This document shows, in pieces, positions 17,933 to 26,147 of a DNA stretch of 35,534 nucleotides (its first letter is position 1; every line of letters starts with the position of its first letter). The notes under the pieces are model-generated. The model did no database searches, had not been told where the DNA came from, and saw only the letters and a list, made by a program, of their open reading frames with translations. The stretch covers positions 1 through 35,534 of the forward strand of contig CAMBZU010000035.1 of assembly GCA_945872355.1 (NCBI GenBank). Reading direction: 5' to 3'. This DNA is from Chitinophaga pinensis. GTDB lineage: Bacteria > Bacteroidota > Bacteroidia > UBA4408. The position numbers were made by a program, and so were the translations under genes.

Positions 17933-18654
17933 TATGGTTTGGTTTTTTCTTCAATAAAGAAACGATCAGCAATGCCTTTATTTACATTATAATTAGCATA
18001 GCTTATCGTTAAAGTTGCCTTTTGTGGTTTATTGTCTTTTACCTTAGGTTTTTCTCCGCCAAAGTCACCAGTTACACCCATGGGTAAAGTTGCTTTTTGT
18101 ACATCAAAGGTATAAGTTAATTGAGAAGGCAAATCAAATGGATTAGATATTATTGGATAGGCAAATAAAGTCACAAAATTCCCGTTTGATTTTGATACTG
18201 CATCTATTTTTTTTATTGATTGTGTTTTGCGGTCAATCCAAATGGTAGCTAATAAAATATCAGCGCTATCATCTAAAGGAATAATTTTAATTACATAGGT
18301 GTTTACTTTATTTATTAGCTCATTTTTGATGTAAATAGCATTGTACTTTTTTTCAAATAATTCATTAAACGTAAAGTTCATTCCGCGCTTTGGCAGCATC
18401 GCAAAACCTTTACTAACTAATTTTATTTTATTGGGTTTTTTAAAGTAAAGTTTGCCCTCCTTTACAGGTATTTTTATAAATGAAACACTTACTTTAATTT
18501 TAATATCAGCAGTGTAATCATTCACCTTGTTGAATTTGTTTTTTACACTGTCGAGCAAGGGCTGCGGATTAAACTCTTGCGCTACACAAACAGCACTAAA
18601 AAAAGTGATTTGAAATAAAATGTAAAGTGAAAAATTGCGTATTATTTTGTTCAT
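17932..18654 (-). CDS. LolA-like outer-membrane lipoprotein carrier protein
   Basis: A 240-residue protein with signal peptide (cleavage near VCVAQ). The pattern PLLDSVKNKFNKVNDYTADIKIKVS, KEGKLYFKKPNKIKLVS and IWIDRKTQSIKKID matches the LolA/outer-membrane lipoprotein-sorting fold, which carries lipids or lipoproteins through the periplasm. The extended C-terminal part is not recognised. Translationally coupled to the cysteine desulfurase and 13 nt from the ABC permease upstream, so the whole minus-strand block from 20476 to 16802 may be one operon. Confidence 0.7.
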   Translation of the reverse strand: MNKIIRNFSLYILFQITFFSAVCVAQEFNPQPLLDSVKNKFNKVNDYTADIKIKVSVSFIKIPVKEGKLYFKKPNKIKLVSKGFAMLPKRGMNFTFNELFEKKYNAIYIKNELINKVNTYVIKIIPLDDSADILLATIWIDRKTQSIKKIDAVSKSNGNFVTLFAYPIISNPFDLPSQLTYTFDVQKATLPMGVTGDFGGEKPKVKDNKPQKATLTISYANYNVNKGIADRFFIEEKTKP

Positions 18655-18667
18655 GTTTTACTACAAC

Positions 18668-19516
18668 TTAAGTGAGTATATCTTTTCTTTTGAAATGCCA
18701 AATGGTAAATCCAAGAAATATAAAAATGTGCGAAGTTAGTGCTATTGCTGCGGTATAAATCTTTTGCCATTCAACAGGGTCAGAAAAAAACGCTCGCCAA
18801 GCGCCCATATAAGTGGTAAACATAAAAGGTTTTACGGCCCTAAATATGCTTAAATCTATTGAACTTACAATCATAAAAACAATGATGATAGACATGGTCA
18901 TAATGATGGGCCCTAATGAACTATCAACAATTGCAGAAAGCATAAAAGCAAGCGCAGCAACCGTGCTCATGCTTAAAAATGAAAATACAAATGATGCAAG
19001 TATTCGCCAAAGTGCATCGTTGCTTTCAAAAATATAAAGTATGTCTTTCATCACAAATAAATCTCCTTCACCAAATATCAGCAGCCCTGTGCATAGGCTT
19101 ATTGCCGCCATAAAAACTACAATGGCCAACACATAAATTAATATGGCCAAAAATTTTGCGCAAATAATTTGTGTTCTACTAATTGGTCTTATTAAAAGCA
19201 TACGTAAAGTGCCTGCGGCAGCTTCTCCAGCAATTAAATCGCCAGCTACCAAAGCAATTAAAAAAGGAATGTGTACCCATAAACTAGTTAAAATAATAAA
19301 TACACTCAAATAGCCGTTTAGTAAATTGCCTTGAAAAGTAAACGCATCTTTTAGGCTCTGTGTGCCTAATTCTAAATAGCTTTCGCCGTCAACAAATAAA
19401 GCTATTTGTATAACAATAACAATAAATGCGATAGCACCAAAACCTATATAACTTCTTCCTTTGCGGAATATTTTATAGAGTTCTGTTTGTACTAAATTAA
19501 AGAAAAGCATGTTCAT
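18668..19516 (-). CDS. ABC-2 type transporter permease
   Basis: A 282-residue integral membrane protein with about six hydrophobic helices (FGAIAFIVIVIQIALFV; LIALVAGDLIAGEAAAGTL; ILIYVLAIVVFMAAISLCTG and others). The segment AGEAAAGTLRMLLIRPISRTQI is the classic ABC-2 permease coupling region. It pairs with the ATPase encoded just upstream (48 nt gap). Substrate unknown. The TTG/ATG choice is clear: ATG 19516, with a second ATG two codons in. Confidence 0.85.
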   Translation of the reverse strand: MNMLFFNLVQTELYKIFRKGRSYIGFGAIAFIVIVIQIALFVDGESYLELGTQSLKDAFTFQGNLLNGYLSVFIILTSLWVHIPFLIALVAGDLIAGEAAAGTLRMLLIRPISRTQIICAKFLAILIYVLAIVVFMAAISLCTGLLIFGEGDLFVMKDILYIFESNDALWRILASFVFSFLSMSTVAALAFMLSAIVDSSLGPIIMTMSIIIVFMIVSSIDLSIFRAVKPFMFTTYMGAWRAFFSDPVEWQKIYTAAIALTSHIFIFLGFTIWHFKRKDILT

Positions 19517-19564
19517 TAATGATTGAATTTTATATTGCTATTTGTTGAAAATTTGAAAGTAGAA

Positions 19565-20476
19565 CTAGGTCATGTTTAAAAAATAATCTTCTAAAGAGCG
19601 CACGGGAACTAATGCTTTTACTGCAAATCCATTGTCAATAAATATTTTATTTATCATGGCTACTTCATTACTTAGCAAATTAAAATGATAGCGATGATGA
19701 ACAACCTCTATCAATTTTTTATTCAACAATTCATGCTCCTTAATAAAGCGAGCCACATGGGAATCATCTTCAAATTCAATACTTACATGGAGCTCATTAT
19801 AGTTCAATAAATCATTCACATTGCCCGCTACAACTTTACTGCCTTTTTGAATAATGATCATTCTGTTGCAAATGATTTCAATCTCGCTCAATATATGTGA
19901 TGATATTAAAATGGTTTTACCTTCTTCTTTATTGAGTTTCAGAATTAATTCACGCACATCTTTCACGCCCTGCGGATCTAAGCCATTTGTTGGTTCATCT
20001 AAAATAATGAGTGCTGGATTATGCATTAAAGCTTGGGCAAAACCCAAACGCTGTTTCATGCCTTGCGAAAATGTTTTCACTTTACTTTTTTCTCGGCCTT
20101 TTAAACCTACTAATTCCAAAACCTCATAAAGCTTGCTATTACTCAACCTTATGGCTTGCAATTTATTTAAGATTTCTAAATTTTCAATTGCCGTTAAATA
20201 ATTATAAAAGTCAGGCTTTTCAATGATGGCTCCAATGTTACCTAATATAAACTCGCGGTTGTCTTTTAGTTCTTTCTCAAAAATTTCTATACTGCCCGAG
20301 CTAGGAAAAATGAGGCCCATCAACATTCTTATTGTGGTACTTTTCCCAGCACCATTAGGCCCAAGAAAGCCAAATACATCACCCTTAAAAACGGTTAAAT
20401 CTAAATTGTTTACAGCCGTAAACTTGTCGAATTGTTTACTTAAAGCTTTGGTTTGAATAATTGGGATTGCGCTCAA
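19565..20476 (-). CDS. ABC transporter ATP-binding protein
   Basis: A 303-residue ATPase starting at a TTG. Walker A is GPNGAGKST (near residue 40), Q-loop region IIEKPDFYNYLTAIENL, signature FSQGMKQRLGFA in place of LSGGQ, Walker B LIILDEPTNGLDPQG, and H-loop ISSHILSE. A C-terminal ~85-residue extension follows, as in CcmA/DrrA-type exporters paired with ABC-2 permeases. It energises the permease encoded downstream. Confidence 0.9.
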   Translation of the reverse strand: MSAIPIIQTKALSKQFDKFTAVNNLDLTVFKGDVFGFLGPNGAGKSTTIRMLMGLIFPSSGSIEIFEKELKDNREFILGNIGAIIEKPDFYNYLTAIENLEILNKLQAIRLSNSKLYEVLELVGLKGREKSKVKTFSQGMKQRLGFAQALMHNPALIILDEPTNGLDPQGVKDVRELILKLNKEEGKTILISSHILSEIEIICNRMIIIQKGSKVVAGNVNDLLNYNELHVSIEFEDDSHVARFIKEHELLNKKLIEVVHHRYHFNLLSNEVAMINKIFIDNGFAVKALVPVRSLEDYFLNMT

Positions 20477-20499
20477 TTTTAATTTTTATAATGAGCCAA

Positions 20500-20507
20500 C
20501 AAAAATA
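20500..20507 (-). promoter_or_regulatory. -7 box for the ABC exporter operon
   Basis: Minus strand reads TATTTTTG, a full TAnnTTTG match, about 23 nt before the TTG start of the ATPase gene. No clear -33 element. Confidence 0.35.
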
Positions 20508-20594
20508 ATCACTAAAAGTTTAGGAGCTGTTATCCCATTTTTTTTATTACACGCCCCTCTTTGCCTTTAAAAATGCGTATTGAGCTTGAATGAA

Positions 20595-21059
20595 TTATTT
20601 TTTTTCGACTTCCGAATTTAACTTAAACGAAATGGGTAAAGTAAAATAAACACTCACAGGCTTTCCGCTTTGATTTCCTGGATTCCACTTTGGCATCGTT
20701 TTTATTACCCTTATGGCTTCATTTTCAAGTAATTTTCCATCGGGCACACCTCTTAATAATTTTGTATCAGTAATGCTACCAGTTTTATCTACAACAAACT
20801 TTACATAAACTTTTCCTTCAATACCCATTTTTCTGCATTCGTCAGGGTATTTAATATTACTACTTAAATATTTCATTAAAGCAGCTTGCCCTCCCGGAAA
20901 TTCAGGCATTTGCTCTACTATTACAAATGTTTCTTCTTGCGCTGCTTCATCCATAGGTACAGGTGGCAATGCTGTATTGTCTTCAGCTGTATTTTGAGCC
21001 GAAAGAACCAAAGAGAAGTTCATCAATAACACAGTAAAAAAAAGTATTTTTAATTTCAT
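20595..21059 (-). CDS. TonB C-terminal-domain periplasmic protein
   Basis: A 154-residue protein with N-terminal signal (MKLKILFFTVLLMNFSLVLSAQ). The remainder is a TonB C-terminal domain: EQMPEFPGGQAALMKYLSSN, YPDECRKMGIEGKVYVKFVV, GSITDTKLLRGVPDGKLLENEAIRVIKTMPKWNPG and KPVSVYFTLPISF. The membrane anchor and proline-rich spacer of a full TonB are absent, so it may be a soluble or signal-anchored variant rather than a complete energy transducer. Single gene; a TATCTTTA box at 21078-21085 (minus) is a weak promoter candidate. Confidence 0.8.
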   Translation of the reverse strand: MKLKILFFTVLLMNFSLVLSAQNTAEDNTALPPVPMDEAAQEETFVIVEQMPEFPGGQAALMKYLSSNIKYPDECRKMGIEGKVYVKFVVDKTGSITDTKLLRGVPDGKLLENEAIRVIKTMPKWNPGNQSGKPVSVYFTLPISFKLNSEVEKK

Positions 21060-21186
21060 GTAATGCTTTGTTTTATGTAAAGATAATGGATAATATAATT
21101 GGCAGTAATTACTATTTTGAACATAACTATTAAAAACCTAAACAAATCCTTAACAGCAACTTAATTTCTGGCTAATAAACCGTGTT

Positions 21187-21194
21187 TATTTTTG
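21187..21194 (+). promoter_or_regulatory. -7 box before small ORF
   Basis: TATTTTTG fits TAnnTTTG and ends 12 nt before the ATG at 21207. It is the main support for the small ORF being expressed. Confidence 0.35.
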
Positions 21195-21206
21195 TGATCA
21201 AATAAA

Positions 21207-21401
21207 ATGAATAGGATGACCAATTCAACACACTATTTCAACCAAAACAAACAACAAATTTATCGTATCAAAGGTAAAGGTAATTTTGGATGGTTTGTAA
21301 ACAAAAATGTAGGCAAATACTTGGCTGCAAAACTGCTAAATATTTTTGTAGGATTACGTATAATGCTTTTAGGATTAAGCATTCTGGCTTTTTTTATCTA
21401 G
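21207..21401 (+). CDS. Small basic membrane protein, uncertain
   Basis: A 64-residue ORF with a basic, Asn-rich first half (NKQQIYRIKGKGNFGWFVNKN) and one hydrophobic helix at the C-terminus (LLNIFVGLRIMLLGLSILAFFI). No family is recognised. It sits alone between the divergent TonB-domain gene and coaX, with a -7 box upstream. It could be a real small membrane protein or a chance ORF in AT-rich DNA. Confidence 0.4.
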   Translation: MNRMTNSTHYFNQNKQQIYRIKGKGNFGWFVNKNVGKYLAAKLLNIFVGLRIMLLGLSILAFFI

Positions 21402-21452
21402 CCAATAGCTTAGTTTTTTTTACTAATGCTTAGCTTTATTGCAAGTCTTTAT

Positions 21453-21460
21453 TAGATTTG
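21453..21460 (+). promoter_or_regulatory. -7 box immediately before coaX
   Basis: TAGATTTG matches TAnnTTTG and ends 4 nt before the coaX ATG (21465). If used, the mRNA would be nearly leaderless. No correctly spaced TTG upstream. Confidence 0.35.
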
Positions 21461-21464
21461 TTGC

Positions 21465-22181
21465 ATGAACTTAGTGTTAGATTTTGGCAATACAAGAATT
21501 AAAGCAGGATTATTTGATGGCGAAATCCTCAAGAAAACACTTGCTGACAATGATATTTATGCATTGCTGAACAGGTTAAACGACTTTACATTTGATCACA
21601 TCATGCTTGCCACTGTGGTCGAATTGCCCAAAGAAACACTTGAATTTTTAAAAACAAAAGGCAAACTCAGCTTTTTTGAGGCATCAACACCAACGCCTTT
21701 AAGTAATTATTATCAGTCGGTAAATACATTGGGCAGCGATAGATTGGCTTCAGCATGCGGTGCTTATTTGCAATTTAAAGGAAATGCTTTTCTTGTAATA
21801 GATGCAGGCACTTGTATAAAATATAATTATACTGATAAAAATGGATGTTTTTTAGGTGGTGGCATTTCGCCTGGCTTGGCCATGAGGTTTAAAGCCTTGC
21901 ATGAACAAACAAATAAATTGCCTTTAATTTCTTTCGATGCTGATTATATTGGCCTCATTGGAAGTAACACGCAAAATTCAATAAGAATGGGTGTGCAATT
22001 GGGTATAATAGCCGAAGTTAGAGGTATCATTGAAGAATATAAGCAATTAAACAGTGCTGTTAACATAGTTTTAACAGGCGGTGATGCTCCTTTCTTGCAA
22101 AAAGGATTAAAAAATGGCATCTTTGCCGACCTTGATTTAATTTTAAAAGGATTAAACAGCATTTTAAACTATCAACAATAA
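21465..22181 (+). CDS. coaX: Type III pantothenate kinase
   Basis: A 238-residue protein. The ASKHA-fold phosphate loop is LVLDFGNTRIKAGLFD, followed by TLGSDRLASACGAY, VIDAGTCIKYNY (catalytic Asp), GGGISPGLAMRFKALHEQTNKLP and the adenosine-binding VLTGGDA. It phosphorylates pantothenate in the first step of coenzyme A synthesis; CoaX enzymes need a monovalent cation and are not inhibited by CoA. It heads a run of same-strand genes through adenine deaminase. Confidence 0.92.
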   Translation: MNLVLDFGNTRIKAGLFDGEILKKTLADNDIYALLNRLNDFTFDHIMLATVVELPKETLEFLKTKGKLSFFEASTPTPLSNYYQSVNTLGSDRLASACGAYLQFKGNAFLVIDAGTCIKYNYTDKNGCFLGGGISPGLAMRFKALHEQTNKLPLISFDADYIGLIGSNTQNSIRMGVQLGIIAEVRGIIEEYKQLNSAVNIVLTGGDAPFLQKGLKNGIFADLDLILKGLNSILNYQQ

Positions 22182-22196
22182 ACAAATATAGCAATG

Positions 22197-22220
22197 GCTG
22201 CCTATTAAATAGGAAGCAGC
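22197..22220 (+). other. Hairpin in the coaX/outer-membrane gene gap
   Basis: GCTGCCTATT pairs with AATAGG plus GCAGC, with an AA bulge, forming a 10-bp stem just before the ATG at 22228. No U-tract follows, so it is not a standard terminator; it could affect translation or mRNA decay. Confidence 0.35.
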
Positions 22221-22227
22221 ATTAAGA

Positions 22228-23532
22228 ATGAAAGACATAAAAATAAAGTTCAGCTTTTCTTTGCTCATTTTCTTTGCCTTTTTTAACCATTTGGCACAGG
22301 CTCAAAATATCACCAATTCAATATACTCAAGATATGGGTATGGCACCGAAGTTTTTAAGGGCTTTGCCCAAAATATTGCCTTAGGTGGCACTGGCGTAGC
22401 GCAAAAAGGACCATGGCACTTAAATTACAATAATCCTGCTTCAATTGCAGCACTTAGGTTAACAGCTTTTAATGCCGGGATGAGCGGAAATTATTCGCAA
22501 CAACTTAATACAACCGATACTATTTCTAATAAAAGTGGTTCGTTTGGCTATTTAGCTATGGGCTTTCCAGTTACTAAATGGTGGGGATTGTCATTTGGTA
22601 TATTGCCATACACCGGAGTAGGATACAAGGTAACTGATACAACAAAATTCAATAACCAAAAGGTAGAAAATACCTATCGCGGAAGCGGAGGATTAAATAA
22701 ATTATACCTTGCAAATGGCTTCAACCCTTTCAAAATATTTAATGATAGCCTTATGCCTGGCTTTGCTATTGGTGTTAGTACTGAGTTTAATTTTGGAAAT
22801 ATTACCAACGAAGAGTATAAAAGTTTTATTGGCTCAGATACCAGTTACTACCTCAATATTTTAAACAACACCTATAATAATTACAAAGGTTTTTCCTTTT
22901 TATTAGGTTTGCAGCATACGCTAAATATTAATGACGAAACAAAACTTACCTTGGGTTTTAGCTACGGATTAAAAGGTAAAATGAATAACAATAAAGAACT
23001 AACTTCCACAAGATATTTTAATACAAATTTAGCTTCAAGTCTTGTTGATACTGCCTACTACAGCGAGCCCACCAAAGTAATTGCATATTTGCCCAGTCAA
23101 TATACATTGGGATTTAATTTGCAAATGGGTGCAAAATTCAACTATAGTATGGAATACAAGTTGGTGAATTGGGCAAAGGATAGTATTAGTGGCAGTTTAA
23201 ATAATTTAAAAGATAGTAGAACAATTTCAGCTGGCTTGCAATATTTCCCAAATAGTTCATCTCCTGATGGCTTTTTAAAGCATACCTATTATCGTTTTGG
23301 ATTTAAAAATGCTACGCTGCCTTACTACTTAAATAATACGCAAATTAATGAACAAGCTATTACTTTCGGTGCTGGTTTTCCTTTAAGAAAAGCTGTTTCA
23401 ACAGTAAATATAGGAATGGAATTAGGCAGAAGAGGTACAACACTTTATAATTTGGTTAAACAAAATTACTTTATGGTTAATGTGGGCTTTACCATTAACG
23501 ACCGCTGGTTTATTAAAACAAGGTATGATTAA
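22228..23532 (+). CDS. Outer-membrane beta-barrel protein (FadL-like)
   Basis: A 434-residue protein with signal peptide (LLIFFAFFNHLAQAQ). The N-terminal part YSRYGYGTEVFKGFAQNIALGGTGVAQ and LNYNNPASIAAL is typical of FadL/OmpP1-like barrels of Bacteroidota. Repeated amphipathic strands continue to the C-terminus, ending in RWFIKTRYD. It precedes lptC by 13 nt, and this pairing is frequent in the phylum. Transport substrate is unknown. Confidence 0.7.
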   Translation: MKDIKIKFSFSLLIFFAFFNHLAQAQNITNSIYSRYGYGTEVFKGFAQNIALGGTGVAQKGPWHLNYNNPASIAALRLTAFNAGMSGNYSQQLNTTDTISNKSGSFGYLAMGFPVTKWWGLSFGILPYTGVGYKVTDTTKFNNQKVENTYRGSGGLNKLYLANGFNPFKIFNDSLMPGFAIGVSTEFNFGNITNEEYKSFIGSDTSYYLNILNNTYNNYKGFSFLLGLQHTLNINDETKLTLGFSYGLKGKMNNNKELTSTRYFNTNLASSLVDTAYYSEPTKVIAYLPSQYTLGFNLQMGAKFNYSMEYKLVNWAKDSISGSLNNLKDSRTISAGLQYFPNSSSPDGFLKHTYYRFGFKNATLPYYLNNTQINEQAITFGAGFPLRKAVSTVNIGMELGRRGTTLYNLVKQNYFMVNVGFTINDRWFIKTRYD

Positions 23533-23545
23533 CTAAACTTAAAAA

Positions 23546-24118
23546 ATGGATGCTTTTAGGCTTTTAACTTCATATAAGGTAAAATATAGTATACTATTTA
23601 GTTTATTTATTTTTACAATAAGTGCCTGCGAAAATGATATTGAAAAAGTAAAAATAATTACAGGCAAAAAAGCCATTCCAGTTGAAAAAGGTAAAGATGT
23701 AGAAATATTATACAGCGACTCTGCAAAAATAAAAGCGCGTTTATTAGCAAAAGAATTAAACAGGTTTGCCGAAAAACAGCCTTACATTGAAATGCCGAAA
23801 GGAATAAAAATGTATTTTTACGATAGCAACCAAAAAGTGAACTCTACATTAACATCACAATACGCTAAAGTTTTACAGCTGCCCGATAATAATATTATGG
23901 AAGCAAAAAGAAAAGTAGTGGTTGTAAATGAAAAAAATGAAACGCTCCGAACCGAGCATTTGGTGTGGAATCAAAAAGAAGAAACCATTGTTTCAGATGC
24001 TTTTGTAACCATAACAACTAAAGATGAGATAATTATGGGCGATGGGCTCGAAAGCAATCAAAGCTTTACAAAGTATAAGATAAAAAAAATGAAAGGTACC
24101 ATAAATCTAAAAAAATAG
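23546..24118 (+). CDS. lptC: LPS export protein LptC
   Basis: A 190-residue protein with membrane/lipoprotein signal ending TISAC. The LptC/OstA-type beta fold is visible: IPVEKGKDVEILYSDSAKIKARLLAKEL, then YIEMPKGIKMYFYD, AKRKVVVVNEKNETLRTEHLVWNQKEE and the DAFVTITTKDEIIMGDGLESNQSFTKYKI ending typical of Bacteroidota LptC. It passes LPS from LptB2FG to LptA. A lipidated Cys instead of a membrane helix is usual in this phylum. Other lpt genes are not adjacent. Confidence 0.85.
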   Translation: MDAFRLLTSYKVKYSILFSLFIFTISACENDIEKVKIITGKKAIPVEKGKDVEILYSDSAKIKARLLAKELNRFAEKQPYIEMPKGIKMYFYDSNQKVNSTLTSQYAKVLQLPDNNIMEAKRKVVVVNEKNETLRTEHLVWNQKEETIVSDAFVTITTKDEIIMGDGLESNQSFTKYKIKKMKGTINLKK

Positions 24119-24131
24119 TAATTTGAAAAAC

Positions 24132-24338
24132 ATGTTCAAAACGCTTCAAATCATTTGGCTCATTGCTGCTATTGGAGCTATCATTGGTGCTTTTATAAAT
24201 GCAAAAAATAATAAGTTACCCGAAGCAGGCATTTTTTTAGCAATCACTTTTATTGGCGCATATATGTTTAGCGTAAACAAAAAAAGAATCAAAAAAATAC
24301 CTGTAAATTCTCAACAAAATCAATCTAATTTAAGCTAA
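24132..24338 (+). CDS. Small two-helix membrane protein
   Basis: A 68-residue ORF from ATG 24132 (an in-frame TTG at 24123 adds three residues). Two hydrophobic helices, IIWLIAAIGAIIGAFINA and AGIFLAITFIGAYMFSV, are joined by a short basic loop; the tail is charged. No family is recognised. It is packed between lptC (13 nt gap) and the CNNM gene (3 nt gap), which favours a real gene in this operon. Confidence 0.65.
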   Translation: MFKTLQIIWLIAAIGAIIGAFINAKNNKLPEAGIFLAITFIGAYMFSVNKKRIKKIPVNSQQNQSNLS

Positions 24339-24341
24339 ATT

Positions 24342-25595
24342 TTGAGTTCACTATCCATCATATTATTGGCAATTTTATCCTCAGGCTTTTTTTCGGGAAT
24401 AGAAATTGCATTTTTAACGTCTAATAAATTGCGTGTAGAGTTAGAAAGTAATCAAGGGTTTTTTCCTGCAAAAATCATTTCTTTTTTTATGAAAAATCCG
24501 CAGCGTTTTATTGCGGCCACTTTGGTAGGAAATAACACTACATTGGTTATTTACGGTATTTATACTACAGCCATTTTGGAGCCATTTTTTCATCAGTATA
24601 TTCACTCGCAATTAGGGGTGCTTATGCTTAGTGTAATCGTCTCTACATTCTTAATTGTTGTTACTGCCGAGTTTATACCTAAAGCGCTCTTTAGTATTAA
24701 TCCTAATGCCATGCTCAACTTTTTGGCCATTCCTTTTGCTATTATTTATTTCTTGCTTTTTCCAATTGTGTTTGTAACATTAGGTTTTGCCCAGTTTTTA
24801 TTGAAATTTGGCTTTCGCATTAATGTCGAACAAAGTGCCGTAACCTTTGGTAGAATTGATTTAGATAATTATGTAAAACAGTTCACCACATCAAATGCAC
24901 ATAGAAACGATTTTGATCATGAAATTAAAATATTTCAAAATGCACTTGAATTTGGCAGTGTAAAAGCACGCGAATGTATGATCCCACGACCAGAATTAAT
25001 TGGTATGGAAGTAAATGATAATATTGCCGATTTACAACATAAATTTGCTGAAACACACCTCTCTAAAATTTTAATTTATGAAGAGAGTATCGATAATATT
25101 ATTGGCTATGTGCACTCCTCTGAAATGTTTAAAAGACCTAAATCAATTAGAGAAGTTTTATTGCCAATTTCTATTGTGCCCGAAACCATGCATGCACGCG
25201 AAATTCTCACACTTTTAAAACAGCAAAGAAGAAGCGTAGCAATTGTGGTTGACGAGTTTGGGGGCACCGCTGGCATGCTTACTATTGAAGATGTAATGGA
25301 AGAAATTTTTGGAGAAATAGATGATGAGCATGATAAACAAGATTTAATTGATAAAAAACTATCAGCTACTGATTATTTGCTTTCGGGTCGCTTAGAAGTA
25401 GATTATATCAATAATAAATACCAACTCCAATTGCCTATTGGCGAAGAATACGAAACCTTGGCCGGTCTTATATTGCAGCACCATGGCAGTGTTCCTCAGT
25501 TAAATGAAGTTATTAATTTGCCTTCTTTTACATTTACCATCAAACAAGTGGCTGGCAATAAAATCGATTTGATAGAGCTTAAAATCTTAGAATAA
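24342..25595 (+). CDS. CNNM/CBS/CorC-HlyC domain membrane protein
   Basis: A 417-residue protein starting at TTG 24342 (no ATG fits the first membrane helix). The N-terminal CNNM domain has four hydrophobic segments (IILLAILSSGFFSGIEIAFL through FAIIYFLLFPIVFVTLGFA). Two CBS domains follow, with the family marks CMIPRPELIGMEVND and VAIVVDEFGGTAGMLTIEDVMEEIFGEIDDEHD. A C-terminal CorC_HlyC domain closes it (LLSGRLEVDYIN ... YETLAGLIL). This family mediates or regulates magnesium/cobalt export; the Bacteroidota relative GldE is linked to gliding, but this copy cannot be assigned to GldE here. Confidence 0.85.
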   Translation: MSSLSIILLAILSSGFFSGIEIAFLTSNKLRVELESNQGFFPAKIISFFMKNPQRFIAATLVGNNTTLVIYGIYTTAILEPFFHQYIHSQLGVLMLSVIVSTFLIVVTAEFIPKALFSINPNAMLNFLAIPFAIIYFLLFPIVFVTLGFAQFLLKFGFRINVEQSAVTFGRIDLDNYVKQFTTSNAHRNDFDHEIKIFQNALEFGSVKARECMIPRPELIGMEVNDNIADLQHKFAETHLSKILIYEESIDNIIGYVHSSEMFKRPKSIREVLLPISIVPETMHAREILTLLKQQRRSVAIVVDEFGGTAGMLTIEDVMEEIFGEIDDEHDKQDLIDKKLSATDYLLSGRLEVDYINNKYQLQLPIGEEYETLAGLILQHHGSVPQLNEVINLPSFTFTIKQVAGNKIDLIELKILE

Positions 25596-25615
25596 TTTTT
25601 TCTTAAAATAATAAT

Positions 25616-26146
25616 ATGAGTGTTATTTTACCTGTAAATGGTGTAAGTCCGCAATTTGGCCAAAATTGCTTTATTGCTCCCAATGCTACTATTGTAGGGC
25701 AAGTAGTAACTGGCAACGATTGTAGTTTTTGGTTTAATGCCGTGGTGCGTGGCGATGTAAATAGCATTACCATGGGTAATAAAGTAAATGTGCAAGATGG
25801 TGCTGTTATTCATTGCACTTATCAAAAAACAAAAGTAATATTAGGCAATAATGTATCTATTGGGCACAATGCCATTGTGCATGGTTGCACTGTGCACGAT
25901 AATGTGCTCATTGGTATGGGTGCAATCATTATGGATAATGTGGTGATCAACGAAAATTGTATCATCGCAGCTGGCGCCGTAGTGCTCGAAAACACTATTG
26001 TTGAAGCAGGTTCAATTTATGCCGGCATTCCTGCAAAAAAAGTTAAACAACTCAGCGAAGAACTCTTTAAAGGCGAAGTACAGCGCATTGCCAACAATTA
26101 TTTAATGTATAGCACTTGGTTTAAAAACGAAGATAATACCAAATAA
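25616..26146 (+). CDS. Gamma-carbonic anhydrase family hexapeptide protein
   Basis: A 176-residue left-handed beta-helix protein with hexapeptide repeats (FIAPNATIVGQVVTGNDCSFWFNAVVRGD onward). The three zinc-ligand histidines of the family are present: VIHC and IGHNAIVHGC. The conserved Arg-Gly-Asp of VVRGD is also kept. Family members (YrdA, PaaY, Cam-like) act as carbonic anhydrases or thioesterase-like enzymes; activity is not certain from sequence. It is 20 nt after the CNNM gene and 1 nt before adenine deaminase. Confidence 0.88.
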   Translation: MSVILPVNGVSPQFGQNCFIAPNATIVGQVVTGNDCSFWFNAVVRGDVNSITMGNKVNVQDGAVIHCTYQKTKVILGNNVSIGHNAIVHGCTVHDNVLIGMGAIIMDNVVINENCIIAAGAVVLENTIVEAGSIYAGIPAKKVKQLSEELFKGEVQRIANNYLMYSTWFKNEDNTK

Positions 26147-26147
26147 G

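Noticed and set aside
22197-22220. Hairpin as the coaX terminator
   Set aside because: No T-run follows on the plus strand, and the next gene starts 8 nt later in the same direction.
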